From positions 372,001 to 436,000 of the forward strand of contig NZ_QRGO01000002.1 in NCBI RefSeq assembly GCF_003367195.1: DNA of 64,000 bases. The letters are read 5' to 3'. Both the position numbers and the translations under genes were made by a program. The notes beneath the pieces are model-generated. The model was not told the DNA's origin and ran no database searches. It worked only from the letters and a program-made list of their open reading frames with translations. Within the stretch, counting starts at the first letter, position 1; each line of letters begins with the position of its first letter. The stretch is from Undibacter mobilis. Lineage in GTDB: Bacteria > Pseudomonadota > Alphaproteobacteria > Rhizobiales > Xanthobacteraceae. This document shows, piece by piece, positions 39,390 to 49,624 of the stretch.

Positions 39390-42344
39390 CTAAGGCTCCC
39401 GCCCCAAAATCCGTACGAAACTGGCACGCACTTTGGCCTGCGTCTCGAGCAAGGTTGCGTTGAGCGTCGCGAAGTCCGGCACGTCGGCCGCGCGCGTCAA
39501 CAGACGCAACAATCCCGGCCCCGCGGTCTTCGGATCGAACGGCCCGGACAGGCACAGGCGCAGGATCTGCGTCAGGTCGTGATAGAGCTGGGCTGCCGGC
39601 CGCAGCACCTCGGCGTCTTCCACGGAAATCAGGCGCAACTGGCGCGCAAGATCGAGCACCCGCGCTGTTGACGTATCGAGGATCGAGGGCTCGTCATGAG
39701 CATGTACGAGCTGCAGATACTGCGCGATGAATTCAAGATCGACCAGGCCGCCTTTGGCATATTTAAGGTCCCATGAATTGCCATCGCCCTTTTCGGTGGC
39801 GATCGCACCCCGCATTTCGGCGACGTCGCCGGCGGTCAGCGCCGCATCGCGCGGCCGGCACAAAATGTCCTTGAAGACGGCGCCGACCCGTTCGGCGAAT
39901 TCCGACGAGCCCGAGATCACCCGCGCCCGCGTCAGCGCCATATGCTCCCAGGTCCAGGCCTCGTTCTCTTGATAATGGATGAAGCTGCCGATCTGGGTCG
40001 CCAGCGGGCCGGCCTGCCCCGAAGGCCGCAGCCGCATATCGACCTGATACAGCGCGCCGTAATTGGTCTGCGCTGTCAGCGTATTGATCAAGCGTTGCGT
40101 GAGGCGCGCAAAATATTGCCCGCCATAAAGCGAACGACGGCCGTCGGATTCCGGCGTCTCGCCGTCGAAATCGTAGATCATGATCAGATCGAGATCGGAC
40201 GCTGCGGTCATTTCGCGGCCGCCGAGCTTGCCCATGGCCACCACTGCTGTCTGCTCATCCCTCACATGGCCGTAAACCGACGCGAAATTCTCAGCCACCG
40301 CGCGGTGGACGGCGCGCAGGATGGCGTCGGCGAGCCGGGCATAGGCCTCTCCCGCCGCGCGCGCTGTCAACGTGCCGGTGAGAATTCGCACACCGATCAG
40401 GAACAGGTATTCAAGCCCGAACATGCGGATACGCTCGAGCAGGTCCTCATCGTAGCGGGCCTGCGCCAGCGCGGCGTCGAGCCGGCGCTGCAATTCCTCG
40501 TCGTCCGGCAGGACGCCGAAAAAGCTGGGATCGACCAGCGCGTCCATCACCTGCGGATGCCGCGCCAGCGTTTCGCCGAGCCGCGGCGCCGCTCCGAGCA
40601 CCAACGCGGTGAGCGCGATCAGATCCGGCTTCTGCTGCAACAGCGACAACAGGCGCGAAGCGCCATGCAGGTTGCCGAGGAAATGGTCGAACAGCAACAA
40701 GGTGGCGTTCGGATTATCAGTGCGGCCAAGCTGTTCCAGAAGCACCGGCAGCAGTGCGACCAGATGGTTGCGCGCCGCCTCGCCGTTCAGCGAACGGTGC
40801 TCGCCCCTGAGCCACTGACGCACGATGTGCGAGGCCTCCAGCGGAGCACGAAAGCCCATCTCGCCAAGGCGCGCCAGCGTCTTCGGATCGTCGGCCGCAT
40901 CCGGAAAGTTGAGAGCCGGCGCATCGCTTTCCGGCTCCTTCTGGAACAGCCGCGCATAGTGGCGCTGCACCATCCGCAGATAGCCGACCAGAACTGCGGC
41001 AAAAGCATCCCGGCTTTCGAAGCCGAGGAAACGGGCGAAGCGTTCCATCGCCTCCCGGCTCTCGGGCAATTCCTGGGTCTGCTCGTCGTTGATCATCTGC
41101 AGACGATGCTCGACCGAGCGGAGAAAAAGGTACGCCGCCTTCATCTCGCCGCGCGCATCGCTACCGATCCAGCCGTCGTCGCACAATTTGTCGAGCGTGG
41201 TCAGCGTATCGCGGTCGCGCAGATGCAAATTGCGACCGCCGGCAATCAACTGCTGCGTCTGCGCGAAGAACTCGATCTCACGGATACCGCCGCGGCCGAG
41301 CTTGATATTGTGACCTTCGACCGCAATCTCGCCATGGCCGCGATAGGCGTTGATCTGCCGCTTCATCGCGTGGACGTCGCCGACTGCGACGAAATCCAGA
41401 TATTTGCGCCAGACGAAGGGCGACAGCTCGTTGAGGATCGCCTCGCCCGCGGCGATGTCGCCGGCGCAGGGGCGGCCCTTGATGAGCATCGCCCTCTCCC
41501 AGTTCTGGCCCATGCCCTCGTAATAGGCGAGCGCCGCCGGCGTCGAGATGGCGATGCCGGTCGAGCCGGGGTCAGGTCGAAGCCGCAAATCGGTACGGAA
41601 CACATAGCCGTCGCCGGTGTGCTCCTGCAGCAGCTTCACGACACGCTGGGTAATGCGCACGAAGGTCGGAGCCGCCTCGATGCCGTCGGCAAGCGGGGCG
41701 ATATCGGGATCGAAGAAGACGATCAGGTCGATATCACTCGAATAATTGAGTTCGAAAGCGCCCATCTTGCCCATGGCGAGCACGATGTAGCCGCTGCCCA
41801 CGTGCGGGCGGTTTGCGTCTTTGGGCTCCAGCTTGCCGGCGCGCGCCGCTTCCGCCAGCGCAAAGCGCACTGCGGCGTCGACCGCGGTATCGGCGAGTTG
41901 CGTCAACGCGCGGGTTGCCTGCATGATCGGCCAGACACCGCCAATATCGGCAAGCGCAATCAGCAGTGCCGCTTCGGCCTTCATCTTGCGTAGCGAACGC
42001 ATCGCGGTGGCAAGGTCGTCGGTTTGCGCCGCTTCCTGGCCGCAACGTTCGAGCAGCGCGGCAAGATGACCTTCCGGCTCGGCCTGCAACAGCGCGAGCA
42101 AGCGCGCTGCATCACTAGTGATGAGGTCCCAAAGGAAAGGCGAGCTTTCGGCCAGGCTTTCGATCAGGGTCCCGACCAGCCGATGCGCGGCAAATACGGC
42201 GCGTATGGCTTGCGCGTCCACGGCGGCAAGCGACGACAGCCATTCATCCACACGGGCGCGCGCCGCCGCTGCCTCGACGAGGACGGGAGCGGAAACGATA
42301 CATTCAGCCAGCGTCAGCCCGGCATGCTGATTCGGCGCATTCAT
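39390..42344 (-). CDS. glnE: Bifunctional glutamine synthetase adenylyltransferase/deadenylase
   Basis: The 984-residue enzyme attaches AMP to, and removes it from, glutamine synthetase in response to PII proteins and glutamine. Two nucleotidyltransferase domains are present: the N-terminal (deadenylating) one with NYSSDIDLIVFFDPD near residue 205, and the C-terminal (adenylating) one with TAASDLDLIMIYDFDGETPE near residue 720. Helical PII-signalling regions follow each. Length is normal (about 950-990). Its ATG overlaps the stop of the histidine kinase gene by 4 bp, so it forms an operon with the two-component pair. It links to nitrogen control generally. Confidence 0.96.
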   Translation of the reverse strand: MNAPNQHAGLTLAECIVSAPVLVEAAAARARVDEWLSSLAAVDAQAIRAVFAAHRLVGTLIESLAESSPFLWDLITSDAARLLALLQAEPEGHLAALLERCGQEAAQTDDLATAMRSLRKMKAEAALLIALADIGGVWPIMQATRALTQLADTAVDAAVRFALAEAARAGKLEPKDANRPHVGSGYIVLAMGKMGAFELNYSSDIDLIVFFDPDIAPLADGIEAAPTFVRITQRVVKLLQEHTGDGYVFRTDLRLRPDPGSTGIAISTPAALAYYEGMGQNWERAMLIKGRPCAGDIAAGEAILNELSPFVWRKYLDFVAVGDVHAMKRQINAYRGHGEIAVEGHNIKLGRGGIREIEFFAQTQQLIAGGRNLHLRDRDTLTTLDKLCDDGWIGSDARGEMKAAYLFLRSVEHRLQMINDEQTQELPESREAMERFARFLGFESRDAFAAVLVGYLRMVQRHYARLFQKEPESDAPALNFPDAADDPKTLARLGEMGFRAPLEASHIVRQWLRGEHRSLNGEAARNHLVALLPVLLEQLGRTDNPNATLLLFDHFLGNLHGASRLLSLLQQKPDLIALTALVLGAAPRLGETLARHPQVMDALVDPSFFGVLPDDEELQRRLDAALAQARYDEDLLERIRMFGLEYLFLIGVRILTGTLTARAAGEAYARLADAILRAVHRAVAENFASVYGHVRDEQTAVVAMGKLGGREMTAASDLDLIMIYDFDGETPESDGRRSLYGGQYFARLTQRLINTLTAQTNYGALYQVDMRLRPSGQAGPLATQIGSFIHYQENEAWTWEHMALTRARVISGSSEFAERVGAVFKDILCRPRDAALTAGDVAEMRGAIATEKGDGNSWDLKYAKGGLVDLEFIAQYLQLVHAHDEPSILDTSTARVLDLARQLRLISVEDAEVLRPAAQLYHDLTQILRLCLSGPFDPKTAGPGLLRLLTRAADVPDFATLNATLLETQAKVRASFVRILGREP

Positions 42345-43807
42345 CCCGCCATCTGTACCGGGCCGGTACGCGGCAAGGCAATGATGCTCTTGAGCCCCGG
42401 CGCGTTGTCGGCAAGGGTGAGCTCACCGTCATGCAACCGCGCAACCGCCGCGACAAGGCTCAGGCCCAGACCCGATCCCGGCAGCGAACGGCTTTGCTCC
42501 AACCGAACGAAGCGTTCCAACGCCCGCGAACGGTCGGCCTCCGGAATACCTGGGCCGTTGTCGGCCACGGTCAGGAGAACGCGGTCGCCATCGATCACCG
42601 CGCCGACCTTAATTTCCGCCGGCGGCGCATCCGCCGACCGACCGGCCGCGACGCTGTACTTGATGGCGTTGTCCACCAGATTGGCCAAGGCCTGGCTCAC
42701 CAGGTCGCGATTGCCCTTGAGCGTCGCAGGCGCCTCGGCATCGACCTTGAGCGCAATCCCCTTCTCCTCGGCCAGCGGCTCGTACAGTTCGCCGATGTCG
42801 CGCGCCACTTCGGCGGCATCGAATTCGGTCATGTCTTCGCGCGACTGCCCGGATTCCGCGCGTGCGATCAGCAGCAGCGCGTTGAAGGTGCGAATCAGCC
42901 CGTCAGACTCCTCGATCGTGCCTTCGAGCGCGGCGCGGTATTCAGCCTCGCTGCCTGCCGTGCGGAGCGCTTCCTCGCAGCGATTGCGCAGCCGCGTCAG
43001 CGGCGTTTTGAGGTCGTGGGCAATGTTGTCGGAGACTTCCTTGAGGCCGCCCATCAGCGCCTCGATGCGCTCCAGCATCAGGTTGAGGTTTTCGGCCAAA
43101 CGATCGAGTTCGTCGCCGGTGCCCTCGATCGGCAGCCGCTCGCCAAGATCGCCGGCCATGATCGAGCGGCTGGTCGCGGTCATGGCGTCGACACGGCGCA
43201 GCACGCGACGTGTGACGAACAGCCCACCGCCGAGGCCGAGCACAATCACCAGTGCAATCGACCAGCGTCCAGCCGACGCGACGATGCCGTAGAGCCGCTC
43301 GCGTTCCTCGAGATCACGCCCCACCAGCAAGCGGAAACCGCCGGGTAGTTGAAACACCCGCACCAGCGAGTGGTGCTCCGGATGATTGGCGCCCTCGGTT
43401 TCGTCCAGGCGGCGATACGGCGTCTCGATCCAGCCGTCCTGATCGAGCACGCCCGACGGCAGATCGGTGACATTGCCGGCCAAGGTGTCGCCATTGAAAG
43501 TCGTCACCAGATAAAGGCTGGAGCCCGGCCGGCGCGCCCGCGCATCGACCGTGAGGACCAGCCGCCTGATGCCGCCGAGCCGGTATTGCTCGGACAGGCC
43601 GGTGATCTCTGCATTCACTGTGTCGGTGATCTGCTCGGTGATCAGGCGCCGAGTGTTGAAGGCGAAATAGCCGAGCAGCGCCACCGCGAACAGCGCGAAC
43701 ACGGTGAGATACACCAGCGTCAGCTTGAATGTGGTGGTGCGAAGAAGTTTGCCGAGCGCGGACAAGGTCCGCGTCTTCTTCTCCTGCGCCTGAGAATCCT
43801 GGGCCAT
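42341..43807 (-). CDS. Two-component sensor histidine kinase
   Basis: The 488-residue inner-membrane kinase has a helix at about 28-50 (LTLVYLTVFALFAVALLGYF), a periplasmic sensor segment of about 120 residues, a second helix (WSIALVIVLGLGGGLFVTRR), HAMP, HisKA with the acceptor in NIAHDLKTPLTRLRNR, and an ATPase domain (NLVDNAIKYS, DNGPGIPEADR, GSGLGLSLVAAVARLHDGEL). It lies between the response regulator (61 bp upstream) and glnE (4-bp overlap). The same order with degP and the cyc genes next door occurs in Bradyrhizobium relatives, as I recall. The signal is unknown; envelope stress is suggested by degP. Confidence 0.93.
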   Translation of the reverse strand: MAQDSQAQEKKTRTLSALGKLLRTTTFKLTLVYLTVFALFAVALLGYFAFNTRRLITEQITDTVNAEITGLSEQYRLGGIRRLVLTVDARARRPGSSLYLVTTFNGDTLAGNVTDLPSGVLDQDGWIETPYRRLDETEGANHPEHHSLVRVFQLPGGFRLLVGRDLEERERLYGIVASAGRWSIALVIVLGLGGGLFVTRRVLRRVDAMTATSRSIMAGDLGERLPIEGTGDELDRLAENLNLMLERIEALMGGLKEVSDNIAHDLKTPLTRLRNRCEEALRTAGSEAEYRAALEGTIEESDGLIRTFNALLLIARAESGQSREDMTEFDAAEVARDIGELYEPLAEEKGIALKVDAEAPATLKGNRDLVSQALANLVDNAIKYSVAAGRSADAPPAEIKVGAVIDGDRVLLTVADNGPGIPEADRSRALERFVRLEQSRSLPGSGLGLSLVAAVARLHDGELTLADNAPGLKSIIALPRTGPVQMAG

Positions 43808-43868
43808 GGGGGAACTTTAAACGAGCCGGTGGCCGGGCCCTAGCGGGTTTCCAGGCGAGGTAAAACGT

Positions 43869-44549
43869 CTACCGCGCGCCGTCGCGGATCATATAGCCGG
43901 CGCCGCGCACGGTGTGCAGCAACGGCTGGGCGAAGCCCTTGTCGATCTTGGCGCGCAGGCGCGAAATATGCACATCGATGACGTTGGTCTGCGGATCGAA
44001 ATGATAATCCCACACATTCTCCAGCAGCATGGTGCGGGTCACCACCTGCCCGGCATGGCGCATGAGATATTCGAGCAGGCGGAATTCACGGGGCTGCAGC
44101 ACGATCTCCTCAGGTCCGCGCCGCACCGAGTGCGACAGCCGGTCGAGATACAGATCGCCGACGCGCAGTTCGGTTTCCTCGGCGCGCGAGCCGCGACGGC
44201 GCGACAGCACCTCGACGCGGGCCAGCAGTTCGGAAAAGGAATAAGGCTTCGGCAGGTAGTCGTCGCCGCCGGCGCGCAGACCCTTGACGCGATCATCGAC
44301 CTGACCGAGCGCGGAGAGGATCAAGGCCGGGGTCTCAATACGCTTCTTGCGAAGTTCACCGATGACCGAAAGGCCGTCGCGCTTGGGCAGCATCCGATCG
44401 ACGATGAGCACATCATACTGGCCGTCAAGCGCCATGGCGAAGCCGTCCTCGCCGTCATGAGCGGCGTCGGCAACGTGGCCGACCTCGCGGAACGCCTTGA
44501 CCAGATAGTCGGCGGCGTCGCGATCGTCCTCGATAATCAGAAGGCGCAT
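43869..44549 (-). CDS. OmpR-family response regulator
   Basis: The 226-residue regulator has a receiver domain starting MRLLIIEDDRDAADYLVKAF with the phospho-Asp in VLIVDRMLPKRDG and Lys in DYLPKPYSF. A winged-helix DNA-binding domain follows (LQPREFRLLEYLMRHAGQVV, NVIDVHISRLRAKIDKGF). An in-frame ATG at 44624 would add 25 unconserved residues, so 44549 is favoured. It pairs with the kinase directly downstream. It lies downstream of degP on the same strand, with a 394-bp gap holding hairpins. Targets unknown. Confidence 0.92.
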   Translation of the reverse strand: MRLLIIEDDRDAADYLVKAFREVGHVADAAHDGEDGFAMALDGQYDVLIVDRMLPKRDGLSVIGELRKKRIETPALILSALGQVDDRVKGLRAGGDDYLPKPYSFSELLARVEVLSRRRGSRAEETELRVGDLYLDRLSHSVRRGPEEIVLQPREFRLLEYLMRHAGQVVTRTMLLENVWDYHFDPQTNVIDVHISRLRAKIDKGFAQPLLHTVRGAGYMIRDGAR

Positions 44550-44943
44550 GGTCACCCGGTCCGGCTGCGCCTCGGCTTTTTGGCCGAGCGGGCGCTGACT
44601 ATAGCTGAAGTCATAATTAGCCATCGGATACCATCACTTCCAGGCGATTCGGCGGTCTTCTATGCCTGATTGCGCCGCTGTCAGCCTCCATGTCGGCCCC
44701 TTGGCCGGGCCATGCCCCGAATATCGGGTCGTACGCGAGGGGGTGACGGGGCTGGCCCGCCACCCCCTCAACGACCCCATCCCAGCGGGGGCGACGGTTG
44801 CCGGGATGAAGCACGTTTGCCGAAATTCCGCGTACGGTCTTTTCGGCGAAGGGAGGCGGGACGGGCTTTGAAGCCCGTCCCGTTGAGGGTGTGCCGGCAG
44901 TGGGGGCGACGATAACCGCCGGCACATCCCCAAGCTTGTCAGT
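44550..44943. other. Gap between response regulator and degP with two strong hairpins
   Basis: No convincing gene is present. Two inverted repeats lie just after the degP stop (minus strand): gggacgggctt/aagcccgtccc (44858-44868 and 44871-44881, 11 bp with a 2-nt spacer) and tgtgccggc/gccggcaca (44890-44898 and 44918-44926). Neither has a T-run, so Rho-dependent ending or mRNA protection of degP is more likely than an intrinsic terminator. The response regulator promoter should lie in the left part, together with the alternative start at 44624. Confidence 0.6.
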
Positions 44944-46506
44944 TCAACCGTTGCTGACCGGCAGCGCGACGAAGCGGCTGTTGTCGCCCTTCTTCACGCG
45001 CATCAACACGGTGCGCTTGCCTTCCGACCTGACCGCGGCGATTGCCTGACGGACGTCGTTCGGCGTTTCGACCTTCTTGCCAGCAACCTCGACGATCACG
45101 TCGCCGATGGCGAAGCCACGCTCGGCAGCGGCGCCCGAACCGTCAACGTCGGTGACGACGACGCCTTCGGAGCCGGCGCCGGCGACCTTGGCGGCCGGCG
45201 CGAGAGTCAGCCCAAGCTTGCCGACATCGGCGCCGTCGGAACCGTTGTCATCGGCCTTGGCCTGCTGGTCGGTCGGCAACGTGCCAAGCGACAGCGACAC
45301 CGTCTTCTCCGAGCCGCCGCTGACAATGGTCAGCTTGACGTTCTGCTTCGGCTGCATCGATCCGATCTTCTTGGCAAGATCGCGCGCATCCTTGATCTCT
45401 TCGCCGTTGACAGCGGTGATGATGTCACCAGCCTTGATGCCAGCCTTCGCCGCCGGGCCATTGGCCTGCGGTTCGGCCACCAGCGCGCCCTGCGTCTTCT
45501 TCAGACCGAGCGAGTCGGCGATGTCCTTCGTCACCGGCTGAATCTGCACGCCGATCCAGCCGCGCGTCACCGAGCCATGCTCCTTGAGCTGCGCGACCAC
45601 AGTCTTGACGGTATCGGACGGGATCGCGAAGGCGATGCCGACCGAGCCGCCCGACGGCGAGAAGATCGCCGTATTGACGCCGATCACATTGCCTTCAACG
45701 TCGAAGGCCGGACCGCCCGAATTGCCCTTGTTCACGGGCGCATCGATCTGGATGAAGTCGTCATAGGCGCTGGCGCCGATATCACGGCCGCGCGCCGAGA
45801 CGATACCGGCGGTCACGGTACTGGAGAGGCCAAAGGGGTTGCCGACCGCGAGCACCCAGTCGCCGATACGCGGCGGCTTATCGGCGAGCTTCACGAACGG
45901 GAACGAGGCGCCATCGACTTTGATCAGCGCCAGATCGGTCCGGGGATCAGTCCCGATCACCTTTGCCTTGTAGGTCTTGCCGTCGTCGGTCTTGACCTCG
46001 ACGCTTTCGGCCTTGTCGACGACGTGATTGTTGGTCACGGCATAGCCATCGGCCGAGATGAAGAAGCCGGAGCCTTGGCCGGTAATGGTCTGGTGACCGC
46101 GGCCCCCGCGCGGGCCCTGGCCGGGCATGCCATCGGGCATGCCGAAGCGGCGGAAGAACTCACGCAGGCCGGGAGGCACGTTCTCCATGTCGGTATTGCC
46201 GAGGCCGGTCGTCGCCGGACCGCCATCCACCTTGACGCGGACCGAGATCACCGCCGGCTTCACCTGCTCGACGATATCGGCAAAACCGTTCGGCGCCGGC
46301 AGCTTGCGCGCCTGCTCAGTAAGGTTCTGCGCCATCGCCGCCGGATAGTGCAGCGACAGATTGAAATCGGGCGCGGCAACGAAAGCGGCGGCGCCCAGGC
46401 CGGCAATGGTGGTCGCCAGCAAGGCGGTACGCCGCAGTGTCAGCGCGCGCGGTTTCTTGGGCGGATTATGGGGGGATTGGGGAGCGGGATTGACGCTCAC
46501 GGACAT
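44944..46506 (-). CDS. degP: Do-family periplasmic serine protease (DegP/HtrA)
   Basis: The 520-residue protease/chaperone degrades misfolded envelope proteins. After a cytoplasmic leader and a membrane/signal helix (about residues 27-45, TALLATTIAGLGAAAFVAAP) comes the trypsin-like domain with the triad His161 (AVTNNHVVD), Asp191 (DPRTDLALIKVDG) and Ser263 (KGNSGGPAFDV). Two PDZ domains follow (GWIGVQIQPVTKDIADSLGL; VVVTDVDGSGAAAERGFAIG). ATG 46506 has ggag 7 bases upstream. It lies between the cytochrome c maturation operon and a two-component pair on the same strand. Stress induction is expected, but I found no convincing sigma-E or RpoH promoter. Confidence 0.95.
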   Translation of the reverse strand: MSVSVNPAPQSPHNPPKKPRALTLRRTALLATTIAGLGAAAFVAAPDFNLSLHYPAAMAQNLTEQARKLPAPNGFADIVEQVKPAVISVRVKVDGGPATTGLGNTDMENVPPGLREFFRRFGMPDGMPGQGPRGGRGHQTITGQGSGFFISADGYAVTNNHVVDKAESVEVKTDDGKTYKAKVIGTDPRTDLALIKVDGASFPFVKLADKPPRIGDWVLAVGNPFGLSSTVTAGIVSARGRDIGASAYDDFIQIDAPVNKGNSGGPAFDVEGNVIGVNTAIFSPSGGSVGIAFAIPSDTVKTVVAQLKEHGSVTRGWIGVQIQPVTKDIADSLGLKKTQGALVAEPQANGPAAKAGIKAGDIITAVNGEEIKDARDLAKKIGSMQPKQNVKLTIVSGGSEKTVSLSLGTLPTDQQAKADDNGSDGADVGKLGLTLAPAAKVAGAGSEGVVVTDVDGSGAAAERGFAIGDVIVEVAGKKVETPNDVRQAIAAVRSEGKRTVLMRVKKGDNSRFVALPVSNG

Positions 46507-46663
46507 CTGAAATCTCCATCGGATCGCATGAGGCGCTACCGCGCCGTTGTTGATGCGAAGATGGAGGTCGCCGCCTTACAGCGTCCTGACGGGGGGATTA
46601 AAAATCGGTAAGGTGGAAAAAATCTTTTCGCTTTAAAATCAATAGCTTGGGGAAATGGTGCCG

Positions 46664-47137
46664 TTAGTCGGGGTTGCCCGACTTAACAATGGCATCGAGT
46701 CGGCGCTGCTCCTCGACGCTCAGGCGTCCTGTTTCCAGCGTTACAGTCCGGCGCCGGCGCGCCATGACAATGAGCGCGACAAGGCCCACAATCACCATCA
46801 ATGGCGACACGGCCCAGAGCAGCAGCGTCCGCGCCTCCACCGGCGGCTTCAGCAGCACGAAGTTGCCATAGCGATCGACCAGGAAATCAAGCACCTGCTT
46901 GTCGCTGTCGCCTTTCTCGAGCCGTTCACGCACCAGAAGGCGCAGGTCACGCGCCAGCGGCGCATCGGAATCGTCGATCGATTGGTTCTGGCAGACCATG
47001 CAGCGCAGTTCCTGCGACAGCGCCCGCGCCCGCGCTTCCAGCGCCGGATCTTTCAGAATTTCGTCGGGCTGCACGGCAATGGCCAACTGCGGCATCAGGA
47101 GCGCGGCGAGCATGGCAACGATGACGAAGCGCCGCAT
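46664..47137 (-). CDS. ccmH: Cytochrome c maturation protein CcmH (CycL)
   Basis: The 157-residue membrane-anchored thiol protein reduces the apocytochrome c haem-binding cysteines in the periplasm. It has a signal peptide (MRRFVIVAMLAALLMPQLAI), the redox motif LRCMVC (Cys46, Cys49) in QELRCMVCQNQSIDDSDAPL, a helical bundle, and a membrane anchor near residues 105-125 (TLLLWAVSPLMVIVGLVALI). It is the last gene of the ccmI-ccmE-ccmF-ccmH (cycHJKL) operon and starts 4 bp after ccmF. Length is normal for a single-domain CcmH, without the fused CcmI part seen in E. coli. Confidence 0.95.
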   Translation of the reverse strand: MRRFVIVAMLAALLMPQLAIAVQPDEILKDPALEARARALSQELRCMVCQNQSIDDSDAPLARDLRLLVRERLEKGDSDKQVLDFLVDRYGNFVLLKPPVEARTLLLWAVSPLMVIVGLVALIVMARRRRTVTLETGRLSVEEQRRLDAIVKSGNPD

Positions 47138-47141
47138 CGCC

Positions 47142-49124
47142 CTACTCCGCCGCTTGCAAGGCGGGCTTGGCTTTCGCCGGCTTGGGTGCGCCTACGCGCA
47201 GCCGCCGGTCAGAGAGCGACAGGATCCCGCCAAAGGCCATGATCAGCGTCCCGATCCAGATCAGCAGCACCAGCGGCTTGTAATAGAAGCGGATCGCCAG
47301 CGAGCCGTCGGCATTGGCATCGCCGAGCGAAAGATAAAGCTGGCTAAAGCCCCGGCTCAGCAAGGCCGCTTCGGTGGTCGACATGCTGCGCGACGCAAAG
47401 GTGCGCTTCGACGGCGACATAGTCCCCACAGCGCTGCCGCCCTCACTCACGGTGAAGCGGCCCGCCAGTTCGCGGAAGTTCGGCCCCTGTCGCTGCACCA
47501 TGCCATTGAATGTGAGATCATAGCCCGACAGCGTTACGGTCTGACCTTCCTTGACAGCGACGATGCGCTCCGTGCCCCAGGTCGAGGCACAGACAATGCC
47601 GATCAGCGTCACGCCAATACCGGCATGAGCGAACGCGGTGCCCCACACCGATCGTGGCAGGCCGGTGGCGCGTGATAGCGATGTGGCGAGGGGCCGGCGG
47701 AACAACGCCACGCGCTCGGCGAGATCGATCAGCGCGCCGAAGATCACAAAGAATCCGAGACCGATGCCGAACGGCGCCAGCACGTGTTGACCGCCCGTTG
47801 CCGCCAGGGTCGCTGCGGTGGCAACGATACCGACGCCAAGCGCTGCCATCAGCCGTTGCGCGACGCCGTAGAGATCGCCGCGCTTCCACGCCAGCAACGT
47901 GCCGAACGGCATGGCAATCATCAGCGGAATGAACAAAGGCGCAAAGGTGAGATTGAAGAACGGCGCACCAACCGAAATCTTCTCGCCGGTCAACGATTCA
48001 AGCGCCAGCGGATACAGCGTGCCGACGAAAACGGTGAGACAGGCGATCGTCAGGAAGAGATTATTGAAGACCAGCGCGCCCTCGCGCGAAATCGGCGCGA
48101 ACAGTCCGCCCTGCCGCAGCAGAGGCGCGCGCCAGGCGAACAAGGTGAGCGCCCCGCCGATGAACAGAATGAGGATGCCGAGGATGAACACGCCGCGCGT
48201 CGGATCGGTGGCGAAAGTATGCACCGAAGTCAGCACGCCCGAACGCACCAGGAAGGTGCCGATCAGCGACAGCGAGAAGGCAAGAATGGCAAGCAGAATG
48301 GTCCAGATTTTCAGCGCATTGCGCTTTTCCATCACCACGGCGGAATGCAGCAGCGCGGTGCCGGCGAGCCACGGCATCAGCGACGCATTCTCCACCGGGT
48401 CCCAGAACCAGAAGCCGCCCCAGCCGAGTTCGTAATAGGCCCAGTACGAGCCCATCGAAATGCCGACGGTGAGGAACATCCAGGCCGCCAATGTCCACGG
48501 CCGCACCCAGCGCGCCCAGGCGGCGTCAATGCGGCCCTCGATCAGCGCCGCGATCGCGAACGAGAACGCGATCGAGAAACCGACATAGCCGAGATACAGA
48601 AGCGGCGGATGCACCGCGAGGCCGATGTCCTGCAGGATCGGGTTGAGATCGCGGCCTTCAAGCGGCGCGCGCGGCAGGCGCAGGAACGGGTTCGAGGTCA
48701 GCAGAATGAACAAATAGAACGAACAGGCGATCCAGGCCTGGACCGCCAGCACATTGGCTTTCAGCGTCGCCGGCAGATTGGCGCCGAAAGCGGCGACCGA
48801 AGCGCCGAACAGCGCCAGGATCAGCACCCACAGCAGCATCGAGCCTTCGTGGTTGCCCCACACGCTGGTGAACTTGTAGATCAGCGGCATCGTCGAATGC
48901 GAGTTCTCGAACACATTGACGACTGAGAAATCCGACGTGACGTAGGCCCTCGTCAGCGCCGCGAATGAAAGCGCAACGAAGACGAACTGCATGATCGCCG
49001 TGGACGAGCCAAGCCGCATCAGCGCGACGTCGCGCGTGTGAGCACCGTAGAGCGGCACGATGGCCTGAATGAAGGCCAACCCCAGCGCCAGCACCAGCGC
49101 GTAATGACCGACTTCCGGAGTCAT
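47142..49124 (-). CDS. ccmF: Haem lyase subunit CcmF (CycK)
   Basis: The 660-residue inner-membrane protein receives haem from CcmE and, with CcmH and CcmI, attaches it to apocytochrome c. It has about 15 membrane helices. The WWD-type haem-handling motif is [20 protein letters not shown], and conserved histidines lie in the surrounding loops ([20 protein letters not shown]). Length is normal (about 650). Its ATG overlaps the ccmE stop by 4 bp, showing translational coupling. Confidence 0.97.
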   Translation of the reverse strand: MTPEVGHYALVLALGLAFIQAIVPLYGAHTRDVALMRLGSSTAIMQFVFVALSFAALTRAYVTSDFSVVNVFENSHSTMPLIYKFTSVWGNHEGSMLLWVLILALFGASVAAFGANLPATLKANVLAVQAWIACSFYLFILLTSNPFLRLPRAPLEGRDLNPILQDIGLAVHPPLLYLGYVGFSIAFSFAIAALIEGRIDAAWARWVRPWTLAAWMFLTVGISMGSYWAYYELGWGGFWFWDPVENASLMPWLAGTALLHSAVVMEKRNALKIWTILLAILAFSLSLIGTFLVRSGVLTSVHTFATDPTRGVFILGILILFIGGALTLFAWRAPLLRQGGLFAPISREGALVFNNLFLTIACLTVFVGTLYPLALESLTGEKISVGAPFFNLTFAPLFIPLMIAMPFGTLLAWKRGDLYGVAQRLMAALGVGIVATAATLAATGGQHVLAPFGIGLGFFVIFGALIDLAERVALFRRPLATSLSRATGLPRSVWGTAFAHAGIGVTLIGIVCASTWGTERIVAVKEGQTVTLSGYDLTFNGMVQRQGPNFRELAGRFTVSEGGSAVGTMSPSKRTFASRSMSTTEAALLSRGFSQLYLSLGDANADGSLAIRFYYKPLVLLIWIGTLIMAFGGILSLSDRRLRVGAPKPAKAKPALQAAE

Positions 49125-49624
49125 GGCTTCTTCTCCCCGGCGTCTTTGCCGGCGCTATCCTTGCCGACGACATGCGCGTCGGTCCTCATCTCGCCTTCCT
49201 GCCAGCGGCCGGTCTTCTTCAACGCATCGACCACTTCACGCGGCATGTACTTCTCATCATGCTTGGCCAGCACGGAGTCGGCCGCCAGCGAGCCACCCGG
49301 CTCAAGCCGACCCTCGGTAACGACGCCCTGCCCTTCGCGAAACAGATCGGGAAGAATGCCCTGGTAGCGCACGGCAACCTGATGTGCGCCGTCGGTCACC
49401 TTGAACTTGACCTGCAGATTGTCGCCCTTCTCGAGGCTGCCGGGTTCGACCAGCCCGCCAACGCGGATGCGCGAGCCGACGGGCAATTGCTTCTCGACCA
49501 CATCGGACGGCGAATTAAAGAAGACGATCGAGTCCTTGAGCGCGAACAGTACCAGCGCTGCGGCAACGCCGAGCACCGCGAGGCCGCCACCGATCATTGT
49601 CAGGCGCCGCTGCTTGCGCGTCAT
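49121..49624 (-). CDS. ccmE: Haem chaperone CcmE (CycJ)
   Basis: The 167-residue periplasmic haem carrier is anchored by one N-terminal helix ([20 protein letters not shown]). The OB-fold body ends at the covalent haem-binding motif AKHDEKYMP with His122 and Tyr126, matching His130 and Tyr134 of E. coli. The C-terminal tail is lysine-rich and flexible, as usual. It overlaps ccmI and ccmF by 4 bp on either side, so the operon is tightly coupled. Confidence 0.97.
   Translation of the reverse strand: MTRKQRRLTMIGGGLAVLGVAAALVLFALKDSIVFFNSPSDVVEKQLPVGSRIRVGGLVEPGSLEKGDNLQVKFKVTDGAHQVAVRYQGILPDLFREGQGVVTEGRLEPGGSLAADSVLAKHDEKYMPREVVDALKKTGRWQEGEMRTDAHVVGKDSAGKDAGEKKP

Noticed and set aside
39942..41993. 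683-residue open frame on the + strand
   Set aside because: It lies antisense within glnE and has shadow composition; glnE has both nucleotidyltransferase motifs.
46507..46663. Possible heat-shock or ECF sigma promoter before degP
   Set aside because: Expected from function, but no stretch matched an RpoH or GGAAC-type consensus with proper spacing.
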